Below are positions 37,219 to 51,896 of a DNA stretch of 64,000 nt, piece after piece (position 1 is the stretch's first letter; every line of letters starts with the position of its first letter). The translations under genes and the position numbers were made by a program. Origin of the DNA: an uncultured Bacteroidales bacterium (GTDB taxonomy: Bacteria > Bacteroidota > Bacteroidia > Bacteroidales > P3); contig ONGA01000001.1 of NCBI GenBank assembly GCA_900317285.1, positions 124,001 to 188,000 on the forward strand. Reading direction: 5' to 3'. The notes under the pieces are model-generated. The model saw only the letters and a list, made by a program, of their open reading frames with translations, was not told the DNA's origin and made no database searches.

Positions 37219-39807
37219 TCAACTGCATTTGCTCCATCCACACTGCGGGCAGCTCTTGCAGCCGCCGGTGTAGATGAGCTTGCTGCCACAGTCGGGGCAG
37301 GTCTCGCCCGTCTCGGTACCATCCTTGATGTAACGCTTCAAGGCGCGTGCCACGCCATTACTCCAGGTGGTAATCGAGTCGGTGTCGAAGTTAAGCTTGC
37401 CGATGAGTTCCACCACGTTGGGGATGGGCATACCGTGGCGCAGGATACCCGAGATGAGCTTGGCGTAGTTCCAGTACTCCTTGCGGAACATGCGCGAGAG
37501 ACCCTCCATGGTGATGTGGTAGCCATCCTGGTCGGTGAACTGGAAATCGTAACGGGCATGCTCCTGGTCTTTCTCCTTGACGCGGATGACCCAGCCTTTC
37601 TCGACCCACTTGGGCAGGAGGAAGTTCTCGGCGCGACCGGTGAATATCTCGTAGGGGCGACCTTCATACATGCCGACGACGGCAATCCAGTCTTCCTTCT
37701 CGTTCTTGAAACGGACCACTTCTGCCTCAAGTTTCTTGGGACGCTTGGGGGCCTTGCTCTCGTTGAAGCCATTGTTGTCCTCCTTCTTGCCTTCGTTGTT
37801 GCTGACGAGGACGCCGGTGCGCGAGCCGTCGCGGTAGATGGTGCAGCCCTTGCAGCCGCTTTCCCAAGCGGTCTCATAAATCTTGCTGACGACTTCCTTG
37901 GTGGTCTCCTTGGGGATGTTGACGGTGACGGAGATGCTGTGGTCGACCCACTTCTGGATGGCGCCCTGCATCTTCACCTTGGCAACCCAGTCGATATCGG
38001 CGCTGGTGGCATGGAAATAGGGGCTCTTCTCGATGACCTTCTGGAGTTCGGCATCGCCCATGTGCATCACCTCGTCGACATCATAGCCGTTGACGCGTGC
38101 CCAGTCGAGGAACTTGGGGTGGAACACATTGTACTCCTCGAAGTAGTCGCCATTCTCGTCCTTGATGATGTTGTGGCCACTCGGCTGACTGCCAGCCTCA
38201 GGACGGTTAATCTTCTTGCGGCGCTTGTAGCTGACCAGGAAGACGGGCTCGATGCCGGAAGTGGTCTGGGTGCAGATGGAGACGGTGCCTGTGGGAGCAA
38301 TGGTGAGGAGTGCGATGTTGCGGCGACCGTGTTTGACCATCTCCTCGTAGAGCTGGGGGTCGGCCTCGCGGATGCGCTGGATGAGGGGGTTGTTCTCCTC
38401 GCGCTTGGGGTCGTAGATGGGGAACGAGCCGCGTTCCTTGGCGAGCTGCACGCTGGAGGCGTAGGCGGCACAGCAGAGAGTCTGGTGCACCTTGACGGAG
38501 AAGGCCGTAGCCTCTTCGGAGCCGTACTGCAGGCCCAAAGCCGCCAGCATGTCGCCCTCGGCGGTGATGCCGAAACCGCTACGACGGCCTTCGAGACATT
38601 TCATCTTGATGTTGAGCCAGAGGTTGTGCTCGACCTGCTTGATTTCGTCGCTCTCGGGGTCGGACTCGATCTTCTTCAGAATCTGGTCGACCTTTTCAAG
38701 TTCAAGGTCGATGAGGTCGTCCATCAGGCGCTGACCCTTCATGACATGGTCGCGGAAGAGGTCGAAGTTGAACGAGGCATCCTTGGTGAAGGGGTTGTCG
38801 ACGTAGGAGTAGAGGTTGATGGCCTGGAGGCGGCAGCTATCGTAGGGGCAGAGGGGGATTTCGCCGCAGGGGTTGGTGGAGACGGTGCGGTAGCCGAAGT
38901 CGGCATAGCAGTCGGGGACGCTCTCGCGGAGGATGGTGTCCCAGTAGAGCACGCCGGGTTCGGCACTGGACCATGCGTTGGCGATAATCTTGTTCCAGAG
39001 GGCGCGGGCGTCGATGGTCTTGGTGTAGACGGGGTTGGGGGAGTCGATGGGGTACTGCTGCGTGAAGGGTTTGCCCTCCATGGCGCAGTGCATGAACTCG
39101 TCGGTAATCTTCACGCTGACATTGGCACCGGTAATCTTGCCCTGTTCCAGTTTGGCGTCGATGAACTGTTCGGCGTCGGGGTGCTTGATGCTGATAGAGA
39201 GCATCAGGGCGCCGCGGCGACCGCCCTGCGCCACCTCGCGGGTGGTGTTGGAGTAGCGCTGCATGAAGGGGACGATGCCGGTGGAGGTGAGGGCGGAATT
39301 CTTCACGGGGCTGCCGCCGGGGCGTATGTGGCTGAGGTCGTGGCCCACGCCGCCGCGACGCTTCATCAGCTGCACCTGTTCCTGGTCGATCTTCATGATG
39401 CCGCCATAGGAATCGCTGTTGCCCTGGTTTCCGATGACGAAGCAGTTGGAGAGGGAGACCACCTGGAAATTGTTGCCGATGCCGCTCATGGGGCTACCCT
39501 GGGGGACAATGTAGCGGAAGTCCTTGAGGAGCTGGTAGATTTCTTCCTCGGAGAGGGGGTTCTGGTACTTCTCCTCGATGCGGGCATATTCGGCGGCGAG
39601 GCGGCGGTGCATCATGTCGGGGTTGAGCTCATAGATGCGGTTGTCCTCGCGCAGGGCATATTTGTTCATCCACACATTGGCGGCGAGCTCGTCGCCATGG
39701 AAATATTCCACCGACGAACGCATGATTTCTTCGGGGGTGTATTGATGGTACTCCTTCGGTTTCTTTTGGGGTTCAACTGATGAAAACAAGTCGCCTTGCA
39801 TAGCCAT
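37219..39807 (-). CDS. nrdJ: Adenosylcobalamin-dependent ribonucleoside-diphosphate reductase
   Basis: 862 residues. It reduces ribonucleotides to deoxyribonucleotides with a B12 radical and needs no oxygen. Motifs: the Cys of SLSNCFV (substrate-site disulphide), NPCGEIPL near residue 313 with the thiyl-radical Cys, and APTGTVSICTQTTSGIEP near 505. The C-terminus carries a zinc-ribbon-like cluster CPDCGSKL...CPQCGW that includes the reducing Cys pair. Length and tail fit class II enzymes. No cobalamin riboswitch was recognised upstream. A terminator follows. Confidence 0.95.
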   Translation of the reverse strand: MAMQGDLFSSVEPQKKPKEYHQYTPEEIMRSSVEYFHGDELAANVWMNKYALREDNRIYELNPDMMHRRLAAEYARIEEKYQNPLSEEEIYQLLKDFRYIVPQGSPMSGIGNNFQVVSLSNCFVIGNQGNSDSYGGIMKIDQEQVQLMKRRGGVGHDLSHIRPGGSPVKNSALTSTGIVPFMQRYSNTTREVAQGGRRGALMLSISIKHPDAEQFIDAKLEQGKITGANVSVKITDEFMHCAMEGKPFTQQYPIDSPNPVYTKTIDARALWNKIIANAWSSAEPGVLYWDTILRESVPDCYADFGYRTVSTNPCGEIPLCPYDSCRLQAINLYSYVDNPFTKDASFNFDLFRDHVMKGQRLMDDLIDLELEKVDQILKKIESDPESDEIKQVEHNLWLNIKMKCLEGRRSGFGITAEGDMLAALGLQYGSEEATAFSVKVHQTLCCAAYASSVQLAKERGSFPIYDPKREENNPLIQRIREADPQLYEEMVKHGRRNIALLTIAPTGTVSICTQTTSGIEPVFLVSYKRRKKINRPEAGSQPSGHNIIKDENGDYFEEYNVFHPKFLDWARVNGYDVDEVMHMGDAELQKVIEKSPYFHATSADIDWVAKVKMQGAIQKWVDHSISVTVNIPKETTKEVVSKIYETAWESGCKGCTIYRDGSRTGVLVSNNEGKKEDNNGFNESKAPKRPKKLEAEVVRFKNEKEDWIAVVGMYEGRPYEIFTGRAENFLLPKWVEKGWVIRVKEKDQEHARYDFQFTDQDGYHITMEGLSRMFRKEYWNYAKLISGILRHGMPIPNVVELIGKLNFDTDSITTWSNGVARALKRYIKDGTETGETCPDCGSKLIYTGGCKSCPQCGWSKCS

Positions 39808-40017
39808 AATAATCGTTTATCTTATTGTTTTACAATTTTTTTCTTTGAAATTCCGCGGAGGGAATTGTGTTGCTAAATTAGGCAGAAAAACGGGACAGAG
39901 GGTGAATAGTTATCAACAATGGGACGGCAGAATTCACCACTTTGTTTGCTGTCAAACTTTTAGTCGGTGAATAATAAAAGTGCACCTCGCGCGTTATAGG
40001 GGGAAAACGATATCACC
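39808..40017. promoter_or_regulatory. Divergent nrdJ/rmuC control region
   Basis: 210 bp between divergent genes. An inverted repeat GGTGAAT (39901-39907)/ATTCACC (39932-39938) flanks TTATCAACA (39910-39918), one base from a DnaA box. Promoter boxes on both strands are weak. No riboswitch-like fold was recognised. Confidence 0.4.
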
Positions 40018-41481
40018 ATGGCAACAACCCTCATTGCGGCTTTCGCCGCCGCCGTCGCCGGCCTGCTTGCCGGTCTGCTGCTTGCCGGACGGGGCAAGAG
40101 CAAGCTTCAGGAAGAGATACAGACCCTTCAGAACGAGAAATCGGGCACCGAGGCGCGCCTGCATGCCTACATGCAGCAGCACGAGACCGAGGTGAACCTG
40201 CTGAACCGGCAGCTTGAAGCGCAGAAAGCCGATGCCGAAAGCCACCTGAAGGAGTACAAGGCCGACGTGGAGCAGCGGTACAACACCGCCGTGGAGAACA
40301 ACCGTCAGCACTACGAGCAGCTGATGCAAGAGCAGGAGCGGCGGCATATTGCCGACACCGCAGCCCTGGAGCAGCGCTTCAACAATACCGTCAAGATGGT
40401 CAAAGAGCAGATGGAGAACGCCACGAGCGAGATGCTCAAGCGGCGGCAGGAGGAGTTCACCAAGTCGAGCAGCAGCAACTTCGAGGGCATCGTGAACCCC
40501 CTCAAGGAGACCATCGACAAGATGAAGAAAGCCATGGACGAGAACTCGACGGAACAGAAGCTCATGAAGGAGAGCGTGAAGAGCAACCTGGAGAACATGA
40601 TACGGCAGAGCGAGGCGGCGCAGCGCAGCGCCGAGGAGCTGACCCGCGCCTTCAAGCACGAGACGAAGACCCAGGGCAACTGGGGCGAGGTGATACTGAG
40701 CAACCTGCTCTCCTCGCAGGGGTTCACCGAAGGCAAGGACTTCGAGACGCAGGCCACCATGAAGGATGCCGACGGGCGCGTCATACTGTCGGATGACGGC
40801 AACAGGATGATTCCCGACGTGGTGCTACACCTCGACGAGGGCAGGGACGTCATCATCGACTCAAAGGTATCGATGACCGCCTATATCAACTACGCCAACG
40901 CCACCGACGAGCTCATGCAGCGTCAGTACCTCAAGGAGCATATCGCCAGCATCAAGAAGCACGTCGACGAACTCGCCGCAAAGGACTACACGCACTACCA
41001 GACGCGGTCGAGGATAGACTTCGTCATCATGTTCGTGCCGCAGGTGCAGGCGCTGTGGGCCGCCACGGCCGAGGAGCCGTCGCTATGGCAGGATGCCATG
41101 CAGAAGAAAGTGTTCATTGCCGACGAGCACACCCTCTACGCCGCGCTGCGCATCATACGCATCACGTGGACCCATATCGACCAGGAGCGCAACCACCAGA
41201 AGCTGTACGAACTGGCGCAGGAGATGATTGACCGCACGGGGCGCTTCCTGAAGGAGTACGACAGCGTGGGACGCAACCTGCAGGAGGCCTTCAACGCCTA
41301 CGACGCCAGCAAGAAGAAGCTGATGACCGGCGGCATGAGCATAGGCACCACGGCGGGGAAAATCCTCGCGCTGGGGCTGTCGAACCTCAAGGCCAGCAAG
41401 GGAAAGAAGAGCGTGGACAGCATCATCCCGTCGGAATACCTCGCGGGCGACTCCCCCACCCTGCCGGCAGAGGAGGAATAA
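40018..41481 (+). CDS. rmuC: DNA recombination protein RmuC
   Basis: 487 residues. An N-terminal membrane anchor (LIAAFAAAVAGLLAGLLLAG) is followed by a long coiled coil (about 28-215) and the RmuC core: KTQGNWGEVILSNLLSSQGF, PDVVLHLDEGRDVIIDSKVS, FVIMFVPQVQALWAA, LYAALRIIRITW. The core is a PD-(D/E)XK-like fold thought to limit inversions at short repeats. It lies next to nrdJ in divergent orientation. Acidic run at the C-terminus. Confidence 0.93.
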   Translation: MATTLIAAFAAAVAGLLAGLLLAGRGKSKLQEEIQTLQNEKSGTEARLHAYMQQHETEVNLLNRQLEAQKADAESHLKEYKADVEQRYNTAVENNRQHYEQLMQEQERRHIADTAALEQRFNNTVKMVKEQMENATSEMLKRRQEEFTKSSSSNFEGIVNPLKETIDKMKKAMDENSTEQKLMKESVKSNLENMIRQSEAAQRSAEELTRAFKHETKTQGNWGEVILSNLLSSQGFTEGKDFETQATMKDADGRVILSDDGNRMIPDVVLHLDEGRDVIIDSKVSMTAYINYANATDELMQRQYLKEHIASIKKHVDELAAKDYTHYQTRSRIDFVIMFVPQVQALWAATAEEPSLWQDAMQKKVFIADEHTLYAALRIIRITWTHIDQERNHQKLYELAQEMIDRTGRFLKEYDSVGRNLQEAFNAYDASKKKLMTGGMSIGTTAGKILALGLSNLKASKGKKSVDSIIPSEYLAGDSPTLPAEEE

Positions 41482-41498
41482 TTTTATGATTTTTTTTC

Positions 41499-41528
41499 TT
41501 GGAGATTGAAAAAATAGTTGTACCTTTG
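41499..41528 (+). promoter_or_regulatory. Orphan promoter upstream of an 11-bp repeat array
   Basis: TTG (41499-41501), 19 nt, TACCTTTG (41521-41528). It points into the 11-bp array and the 3' end of the convergent DUF4954 gene. Confidence 0.7.
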
Positions 41529-41657
41529 CAAGTGCAATCAGGGAAGAACTATACCCCCGAAAATCAAAATAGAGGCTGATTTACAGATAGATAAATATTT
41601 GCAGCACTGATTTTCAATTCAATACATTGCTTTTATTTACAAAAAATTGCGTGCGGT

Positions 41658-41712
41658 AGGTCTATACTAGGTCTATGGTACCTCTATGGTAACTCTATGG
41701 TAGGTCTATGGA
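41658..41712. repeat. Five 11-bp tandem repeats (AGGTCTATGGT)
   Basis: Units AGGTCTATACT, AGGTCTATGGT, ACCTCTATGGT, AACTCTATGGT and AGGTCTATGGA fill 55 bp exactly. Copy number and period are identical to the array at 21801, though the sequence differs. Read on the - strand each unit carries TACC-like cores, as the 21801 array does on the + strand. Confidence 0.85.
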
Positions 41713-41755
41713 TGATAGTATGTCGCTCCTATGTCGTACCTTGGTTTTACCTATG

Positions 41756-43543
41756 TCAAAGGACAGCGGCGCGCTCGTCGTCGTCCCAGTAGGTCATGTT
41801 GCGGAAGGGGTTGGTTTCGTCCTTGCGGCGGGAGGCCAGTTTCTGCTCCTCGACGTACTGCTGTATCGCGGCATAGCGCTGCTGGAAGTGCTGCCAGTCG
41901 GAGGGTGAGAGCTCGCCGTGTCCGGAAAGCGCAGAAAGCACCCCGTAGGCGTGTTTCTGCCGGAGGGCGGGGTATTGTGCCCAGAGATTGTCGAAACGCG
42001 CCCTAACGGCCTTCCAATCGCCCAGGGAGCCGTTTTCGATGTCGGCTATCAGCTGCTCCATGTCGGACTTGGTCACCAGTTGGCCGCCGATGTTGAGCCA
42101 GGGCTGGGCGCCGAACGGGGCTTGCGGGGCGACGGGGGTGCCGCCGAGGGTCTTCATGGCGTAGTAGATGAGCATGTCCTGATAGGCGTCGATGGCTTCG
42201 TCGGCCTTGAGGATGACGGTGGGGCGGCGGCTTTTCTCCTGGCCCTGTGCGTAGACGGTGTCGCCGGTGGAGGCGGCCCGCCATGCGCGGAGCTGGTTGA
42301 TGGCGCGGAGGATTTCGTCGGCGGTGTCGGGCGCGAGGTTGTCGAACTCGATGTGCTGTGCCTTGTAGAGCCGCTTGTCACGCTGTGCGAATTTCCTGCT
42401 GTTGCGGTCCATGGCATACATGTTGTAGAGCCACCAGTAGGCGGGCATGATTTCGAGCCGGTCTTTGGCGACGTTGTTGCTGACCAGGGCGAAGGGCAGG
42501 GAGATGTCGAGTTCGGCGGGGTAGTCGCCTTTTGCCAGCAGGCAGTAGGAGGCGAAGCGCGAGGAATGCTTGAAGGAGCAGCAGAGACCGGGCCAGAATC
42601 CGCGTCCGGCGGCGAGTTCGTTGTCGGCGGTGCGGGAGTTGTGGTTGGAACCTATGGTGGCTCCTGCGGCGATGTTGCTCTGTCCCATGACGAGGGCGGC
42701 GATGAGGAAGGAGTTGTTGTGGTGCTGCTCATGGGCGGGGAAGATGATGCTGTTGCCCACCTCGCAGCGTGCGAGGGTGGAGTTGTCGCCCACAACGGTG
42801 TCGTTGAGGCGAAGTCCGAATTCGAGGTGCACGTGCTCGCCGAGGAGGAACCGCTTGGCGATGACGCCGTCGGAGAGGGTGCAGCCGTAGCCTATGACGC
42901 CGTCGGAGAGGGAGAGGCAGGTGTCGATGGTGGTGGGGTCGGAAGAGGAGGAGAGGATGGCGACGTTGCGGATGACCTGGGTATGCAGGATGACGCAGGC
43001 GTCCCCTACCCTGCCGAGACGTCCCTCGTCGGTGGCGAGATAGTCGCGGGTAAACTGCTCGAGCTTGTCCATGAGGGTTTTGCGTCCGCGGTAGCGGGCC
43101 CAGAGGTAGGCTTCGCCGACAGTCATGCCGGGGAAGGGCATGATGCGGCGGCCGCCGTTCTCATTCATGGGCTCGAGCCATTCGCACTGCGGCTCTGCAC
43201 TGCACGACATCTCGCTGATGTTCACCAGCATGCAGTTATCGCCGAGGGTGTAGCCGCTAAGCATGCGCACGTTGTGGATGACGGGGTGGTTGCCAACGGT
43301 GGTGTTGCAGAGGAGGGAGTTGCAGATGCCCTCGGGGAGGGTGATGTTGCCATGGGAGACCTTGCGGGGGGAGAGCGCACCGATGCGCACGACGCCCTCG
43401 AAGATGTTGTGCCACAGGCAGTCGGGGTCGAAGCCGTCGGCGACGGAGACCGACGTCCAGTCGGCGGAATAGTTGCCTTGACGCTCCAGCTGGGTGATTT
43501 CGGCCGAAGTGAGGTGGCGGTAAGTGTGATTGTCTTTTTGCAT
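41756..43543 (-). CDS. DUF4954 family protein (left-handed beta-helix)
   Basis: 595 residues. Several hexapeptide-like stretches (LSDGVIGYGCTLSDGVIAKR, TVVGDNSTLARCEVGNSIIF, IAAGATIGSNHNS) indicate a left-handed beta-helix like that of sugar-nucleotide acyl- or nucleotidyltransferases. The C-terminal third is helical (ADEIDA region, WRAAST). The family is restricted to Bacteroidetes and relatives and has no assigned reaction. The gene lies 31 nt downstream of the CNNM gene and may be co-transcribed. Confidence 0.85.
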   Translation of the reverse strand: MQKDNHTYRHLTSAEITQLERQGNYSADWTSVSVADGFDPDCLWHNIFEGVVRIGALSPRKVSHGNITLPEGICNSLLCNTTVGNHPVIHNVRMLSGYTLGDNCMLVNISEMSCSAEPQCEWLEPMNENGGRRIMPFPGMTVGEAYLWARYRGRKTLMDKLEQFTRDYLATDEGRLGRVGDACVILHTQVIRNVAILSSSSDPTTIDTCLSLSDGVIGYGCTLSDGVIAKRFLLGEHVHLEFGLRLNDTVVGDNSTLARCEVGNSIIFPAHEQHHNNSFLIAALVMGQSNIAAGATIGSNHNSRTADNELAAGRGFWPGLCCSFKHSSRFASYCLLAKGDYPAELDISLPFALVSNNVAKDRLEIMPAYWWLYNMYAMDRNSRKFAQRDKRLYKAQHIEFDNLAPDTADEILRAINQLRAWRAASTGDTVYAQGQEKSRRPTVILKADEAIDAYQDMLIYYAMKTLGGTPVAPQAPFGAQPWLNIGGQLVTKSDMEQLIADIENGSLGDWKAVRARFDNLWAQYPALRQKHAYGVLSALSGHGELSPSDWQHFQQRYAAIQQYVEEQKLASRRKDETNPFRNMTYWDDDERAAVL

Positions 43544-43573
43544 GGTGGCAGGGTTCTTTCCGCCCTTGCGGGG

Positions 43574-44674
43574 CTACTCCTTGTTTTCTTCGGGCAGCTT
43601 GATTTCCTTGAAGCGGCGCTGGCGCTGCTGCCAACGCTCGCGGGCATACTGCTGCATGTCGGCCACCTCGTCGCTCTCGTCGATAATCTCGAGGCCGAAG
43701 ATGGTCTCGATGATGTCCTCGAGGGTGATGATGCCCTGGAAGGAGCCGAACTCGTCGATGATGCCGGCGATCTGCTCCTTGTGCTTGAGGAGGCTGTCCC
43801 AGATGTCGGCGACGGACATTTCCTCGTTGAAGAGGGGAATGGCGCGCTTGATGTCGCCAAGGGTCTTGCTGAAGTGGTCCTCGGCGAGTTCCTCGAGGGC
43901 TTCGCTGCGGAGGACATAGCCGGTGATGAAGTCCTCCTCCTCGGCATAGACGGGGATGCGCGAGAAGTGGGAGAACTCGTCGTTGCGGTAGAATTGCCTG
44001 AGGGTCATCTTCTCGGGGGCGGTGGCGGCGACGACGCGCGGCGTCATGACGTCGTAGGCCTTGATATCGTTGAGCTTGATGACGTTCTGGATAATCTTGT
44101 TCTCGTCCTCGTCGATGACACCCTCGTCCTCACCCATATCGGCCATGGCGGCGACTTCCTCGCGGCTGACGGAGGCTTCCTCCTCGTCCTTGCGGGAGAC
44201 GAGTTTGGTGAGCCACTGGACGAGGATGACCACAGGATAGAGGATGAAAATGAGCGCGCGGATGGTGTAGGCCGTGAACGCCATGAGGTGGCGCCATTGG
44301 TTGGTGCCGATGGTCTTGGGGATGATTTCGGAGAAGACGAGGATGAGGATGGTGGTGATGGCCGAGACGAGACCGAACCATTCGGAGCCGAAGACCTCGG
44401 TGGCCTGCTTGCCGACGCCAGCGGCGCCGACGGTGTTGGCGATGGTGTTGAGGGAGAGGATGGCGGCGATGGCGCGTGCGTTGTCGAGTTTGTATTTCTT
44501 GAACAGGGAGGCAGCCTTGCTGCTGCGCTTCTCGCCTTCCGACTCGTCGCCCTCGCCGGCATCCTCGCGCATGGTGATGTAGGAGAGGGGTGTAGACATC
44601 AGCACGGATTCCAATATCGAACAGAGGAACGATATCAGCATCGCGCCTAAGAGAAATATAATCAGGAGTGTCAT
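43574..44674 (-). CDS. CNNM/CorC-type transporter with CBS domains
   Basis: 366 residues. The N-terminal CNNM membrane domain has three or four helices (LIIFLLGAMLISFLCSILES; LSLNTIANTVGAAGVG; FSEIIPKTIG; ALIFILYPVVILVQWL). Two CBS domains follow (VMTPRVVAATAPEKMTLRQF and the IIDEFGSFQGIITLEDIIE segment). Members are Mg2+ exporters/exchangers (CorB-like) or annotated as hemolysins. It lacks the usual C-terminal CorC/HlyC domain, as expected for this length. Strong promoter upstream. Confidence 0.9.
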   Translation of the reverse strand: MTLLIIFLLGAMLISFLCSILESVLMSTPLSYITMREDAGEGDESEGEKRSSKAASLFKKYKLDNARAIAAILSLNTIANTVGAAGVGKQATEVFGSEWFGLVSAITTILILVFSEIIPKTIGTNQWRHLMAFTAYTIRALIFILYPVVILVQWLTKLVSRKDEEEASVSREEVAAMADMGEDEGVIDEDENKIIQNVIKLNDIKAYDVMTPRVVAATAPEKMTLRQFYRNDEFSHFSRIPVYAEEEDFITGYVLRSEALEELAEDHFSKTLGDIKRAIPLFNEEMSVADIWDSLLKHKEQIAGIIDEFGSFQGIITLEDIIETIFGLEIIDESDEVADMQQYARERWQQRQRRFKEIKLPEENKE

Positions 44675-44697
44675 TTCTTTGTTGCTAAAAATCGGTG

Positions 44698-44725
44698 CAA
44701 AAATACGAATTTTTTTTCAAATAGC
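44698..44725 (-). promoter_or_regulatory. Promoter of the CNNM gene
   Basis: On the - strand TATTTG-like -33 (about 44718-44723) and TATTTTTG (44698-44705) precede the ATG by 24 nt. It overlaps the end of the beta-galactosidase gene region. Confidence 0.75.
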
Positions 44726-44730
44726 ACAGA

Positions 44731-49040
<4,310 letters not shown>

Positions 49041-49067
49041 ATCGCAGCTGCCTGTGCATGAGGAATG

Positions 49068-49865
49068 CTAATAGCATTTCCCGTCGGGGGTGCAATAGCG
49101 ATTGGGGCGATGGGAACGGAAGGAAACCGTGTCGGGAGCATCCCTGTCGGGACCATAGTCAACATTGTAGGACACTGTGTCAATGCGGTCGAAGTCGAGG
49201 TCAAATATTGTCAGCGAGTCGCGTACCATGTCACGCAGGTCGTAGGGGACGATGTGTTCGTAGTCATTATATCGTTCGAACACTTGCTTCACGCGTCCGT
49301 CGGGGCTGACAATAAGGGTCAGAGGGGCGTAGTCGCAGTCGGTGAAGGCCCTACTCGGCAGGAGTGCATAGTTGACGATGTTTGTCCAGTTCTGATTGTT
49401 GGAGAGTTTACCGTCATCCATGCGCCAGAGAAAAAGACTGTCGGCATCACGCAGGTAGTATCGTGTCGGAATATCATAGTGGGTTAGATAGTCACTGTTC
49501 CACGGCAGCGAGCCGCAGTCTTCAAGAATGAAATACATGCGGCATCGCGAGGTGTCGAGTGTTTTGTACAGTGGTGCATAGACCGTCGGCATGGCTTCCT
49601 TGCAGGGACTGCAGCAATAGCTGTAGACGATTGCGATTTTGTAGTGCGTCGTATCGTCGTGCAACAGGTGCCGCAAGTCGTCGGCGGTGAGTGGCGTGTG
49701 GTCGGCATACTTGGTCTGCGCTTCCCGCAACAGTTTTTCGCTCGGATAGCAAACTTTGACGAGGGAGCGCTTGCCCTGGAAGAGCCCCACAAAACGCTCA
49801 CCGAAGCATCCCGTCAGCAGCAGGCATGCCAGAAAAAGCAGAGCCCATCTTTTTCTCACAATCAT
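49068..49865 (-). CDS. Thioredoxin-like lipoprotein
   Basis: 265 residues from ATG 49865; a longer frame would overlap eno and its terminator. The signal peptide ends in LLLTGC (Cys20). A thioredoxin-like part follows: IAIVYSYCCSPCKEAMPTVY with C85-x-x-C88, strand FILEDC, and a cis-Pro-like segment around DYAPLTLIVSPDGRVK. Probably a periplasmic, membrane-anchored redox protein similar to TlpA/AhpC-like thiol proteins. The C-terminal 50 residues are acidic and unassigned. Partner unknown. Confidence 0.78.
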   Translation of the reverse strand: MIVRKRWALLFLACLLLTGCFGERFVGLFQGKRSLVKVCYPSEKLLREAQTKYADHTPLTADDLRHLLHDDTTHYKIAIVYSYCCSPCKEAMPTVYAPLYKTLDTSRCRMYFILEDCGSLPWNSDYLTHYDIPTRYYLRDADSLFLWRMDDGKLSNNQNWTNIVNYALLPSRAFTDCDYAPLTLIVSPDGRVKQVFERYNDYEHIVPYDLRDMVRDSLTIFDLDFDRIDTVSYNVDYGPDRDAPDTVSFRSHRPNRYCTPDGKCY

Positions 49866-49879
49866 ACAACATGAGAATA

Positions 49880-49911
49880 AAAGAAGGGTGCCGCATTTTT
49901 TCGCGGCACCC
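49880..49911 (-). terminator. Terminator of eno
   Basis: On the - strand GGGTGCCGC...GCGGCACCC (9-bp stem) is followed by TTCTTTTATT, beginning 12 nt after the eno stop. Confidence 0.88.
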
Positions 49912-49923
49912 CCATGTTGTTTC

Positions 49924-51222
<1,299 letters not shown>

Positions 51223-51264
51223 TTAACTTTAATTTTTATGAATGATACTATATTTAAAAACGTG

Positions 51265-51272
51265 CAAATATA
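51265..51272 (-). promoter_or_regulatory. -7 element of the eno promoter
   Basis: TATATTTG on the - strand, 48 nt before the eno start, within an A/T tract; the -33 region is T-rich. Confidence 0.65.
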
Positions 51273-51309
51273 CAAAAAAAAAATAGATTGAATGGAAAAA
51301 AGGAAAGAA

Positions 51310-51352
51310 AAGAAAAAAGAAAAGGAAAGCCCCCACATCAGTGAGGGCTTTC
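51310..51352 (-). terminator. Terminator of the ribosomal cluster
   Basis: On the - strand GAAAGCCC...GGGCTTTC is followed by CTTTTCTTTTTTC, about 40 nt after the rplQ stop. It closes the alpha operon before eno. Confidence 0.88.
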
Positions 51353-51390
51353 TATCTTCAAGAGTGATATTATTCTCTTGTTGGCACGCC

Positions 51391-51888
51391 TTATTCAGCC
51401 TTGGGAGTTTCCTCGGCGGCAGGAGCCTCAGCCACGGGAGCCTCGACTGCAGGTGCAGCTTCGGCTTTCTTGGTGCGGCTACGACGGGTGCTCTTGGCAG
51501 CCTTCTTGGTGGTGTCTTTGAGCATGTTCTCGTTGTAGTCGACGAGCTCGATGATAGCCATCTCGGAGTTGTCACCGTGACGGATACCGGTCTTCAGGAT
51601 GCGGGTGTAACCACCGGGGCGGTTAGCGACCTTCTGGGAAACCTCGCGGAAAAGTTCGTTGACGGCCTCTTTGCTGTGGAGGTAGCTGAAGACGATGCGG
51701 CGATTATGGGTGGTGTCCTCTTTCGAGCGGTTGATGATTGGCTCGACATATACGCGGAGAGCTTTAGCTTTGGCAACAGTGGTCTCGATGCGTTTGTGCA
51801 TGATGAGCGAGGTGGCCATGTTGGAGAGCATAGCAACGCGGTGGGCGTGGGTTCTTGACAGATGATTTACTTTGCAACCGTGTCTCAT
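51391..51888 (-). CDS. rplQ: 50S ribosomal protein L17
   Basis: 165 residues. The core ([43 protein letters not shown] split, [24 protein letters not shown] region) is standard to about residue 120. The last about 40 residues are a Lys/Ala/Glu-rich extension ([19 protein letters not shown]) often seen in Bacteroidetes L17. Last gene of the alpha operon, 8 nt after rpoA. Confidence 0.97.
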   Translation of the reverse strand: MRHGCKVNHLSRTHAHRVAMLSNMATSLIMHKRIETTVAKAKALRVYVEPIINRSKEDTTHNRRIVFSYLHSKEAVNELFREVSQKVANRPGGYTRILKTGIRHGDNSEMAIIELVDYNENMLKDTTKKAAKSTRRSRTKKAEAAPAVEAPVAEAPAAEETPKAE

Positions 51889-51896
51889 ATCTTTAA

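Larger units (their letters stand above)
41482..41755. other. Intergenic leader without a gene
   Basis: 274 bp between the ends of the convergent rmuC and DUF4954 genes. It contains a good rightward promoter (41499-41528) and an 11-bp array (41658-41712), but no credible ORF downstream: the following + frame is antisense to the DUF4954 gene. Confidence 0.6.

Noticed and set aside
37198-39780. 860-codon open frame opposite nrdJ
   Set aside because: Shadow of the highly biased nrdJ codons; no recognisable domain.
39808-40017. Cobalamin riboswitch upstream of the B12-dependent reductase
   Set aside because: No B12-box-like conserved core was seen and the leader is short; only an inverted repeat and a DnaA-like nonamer are visible.
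41918-44650. 910-codon open frame opposite the DUF4954 and CNNM genes
   Set aside because: It spans two genuine genes with family motifs and crosses their boundary; composition is typical of antisense shadow.
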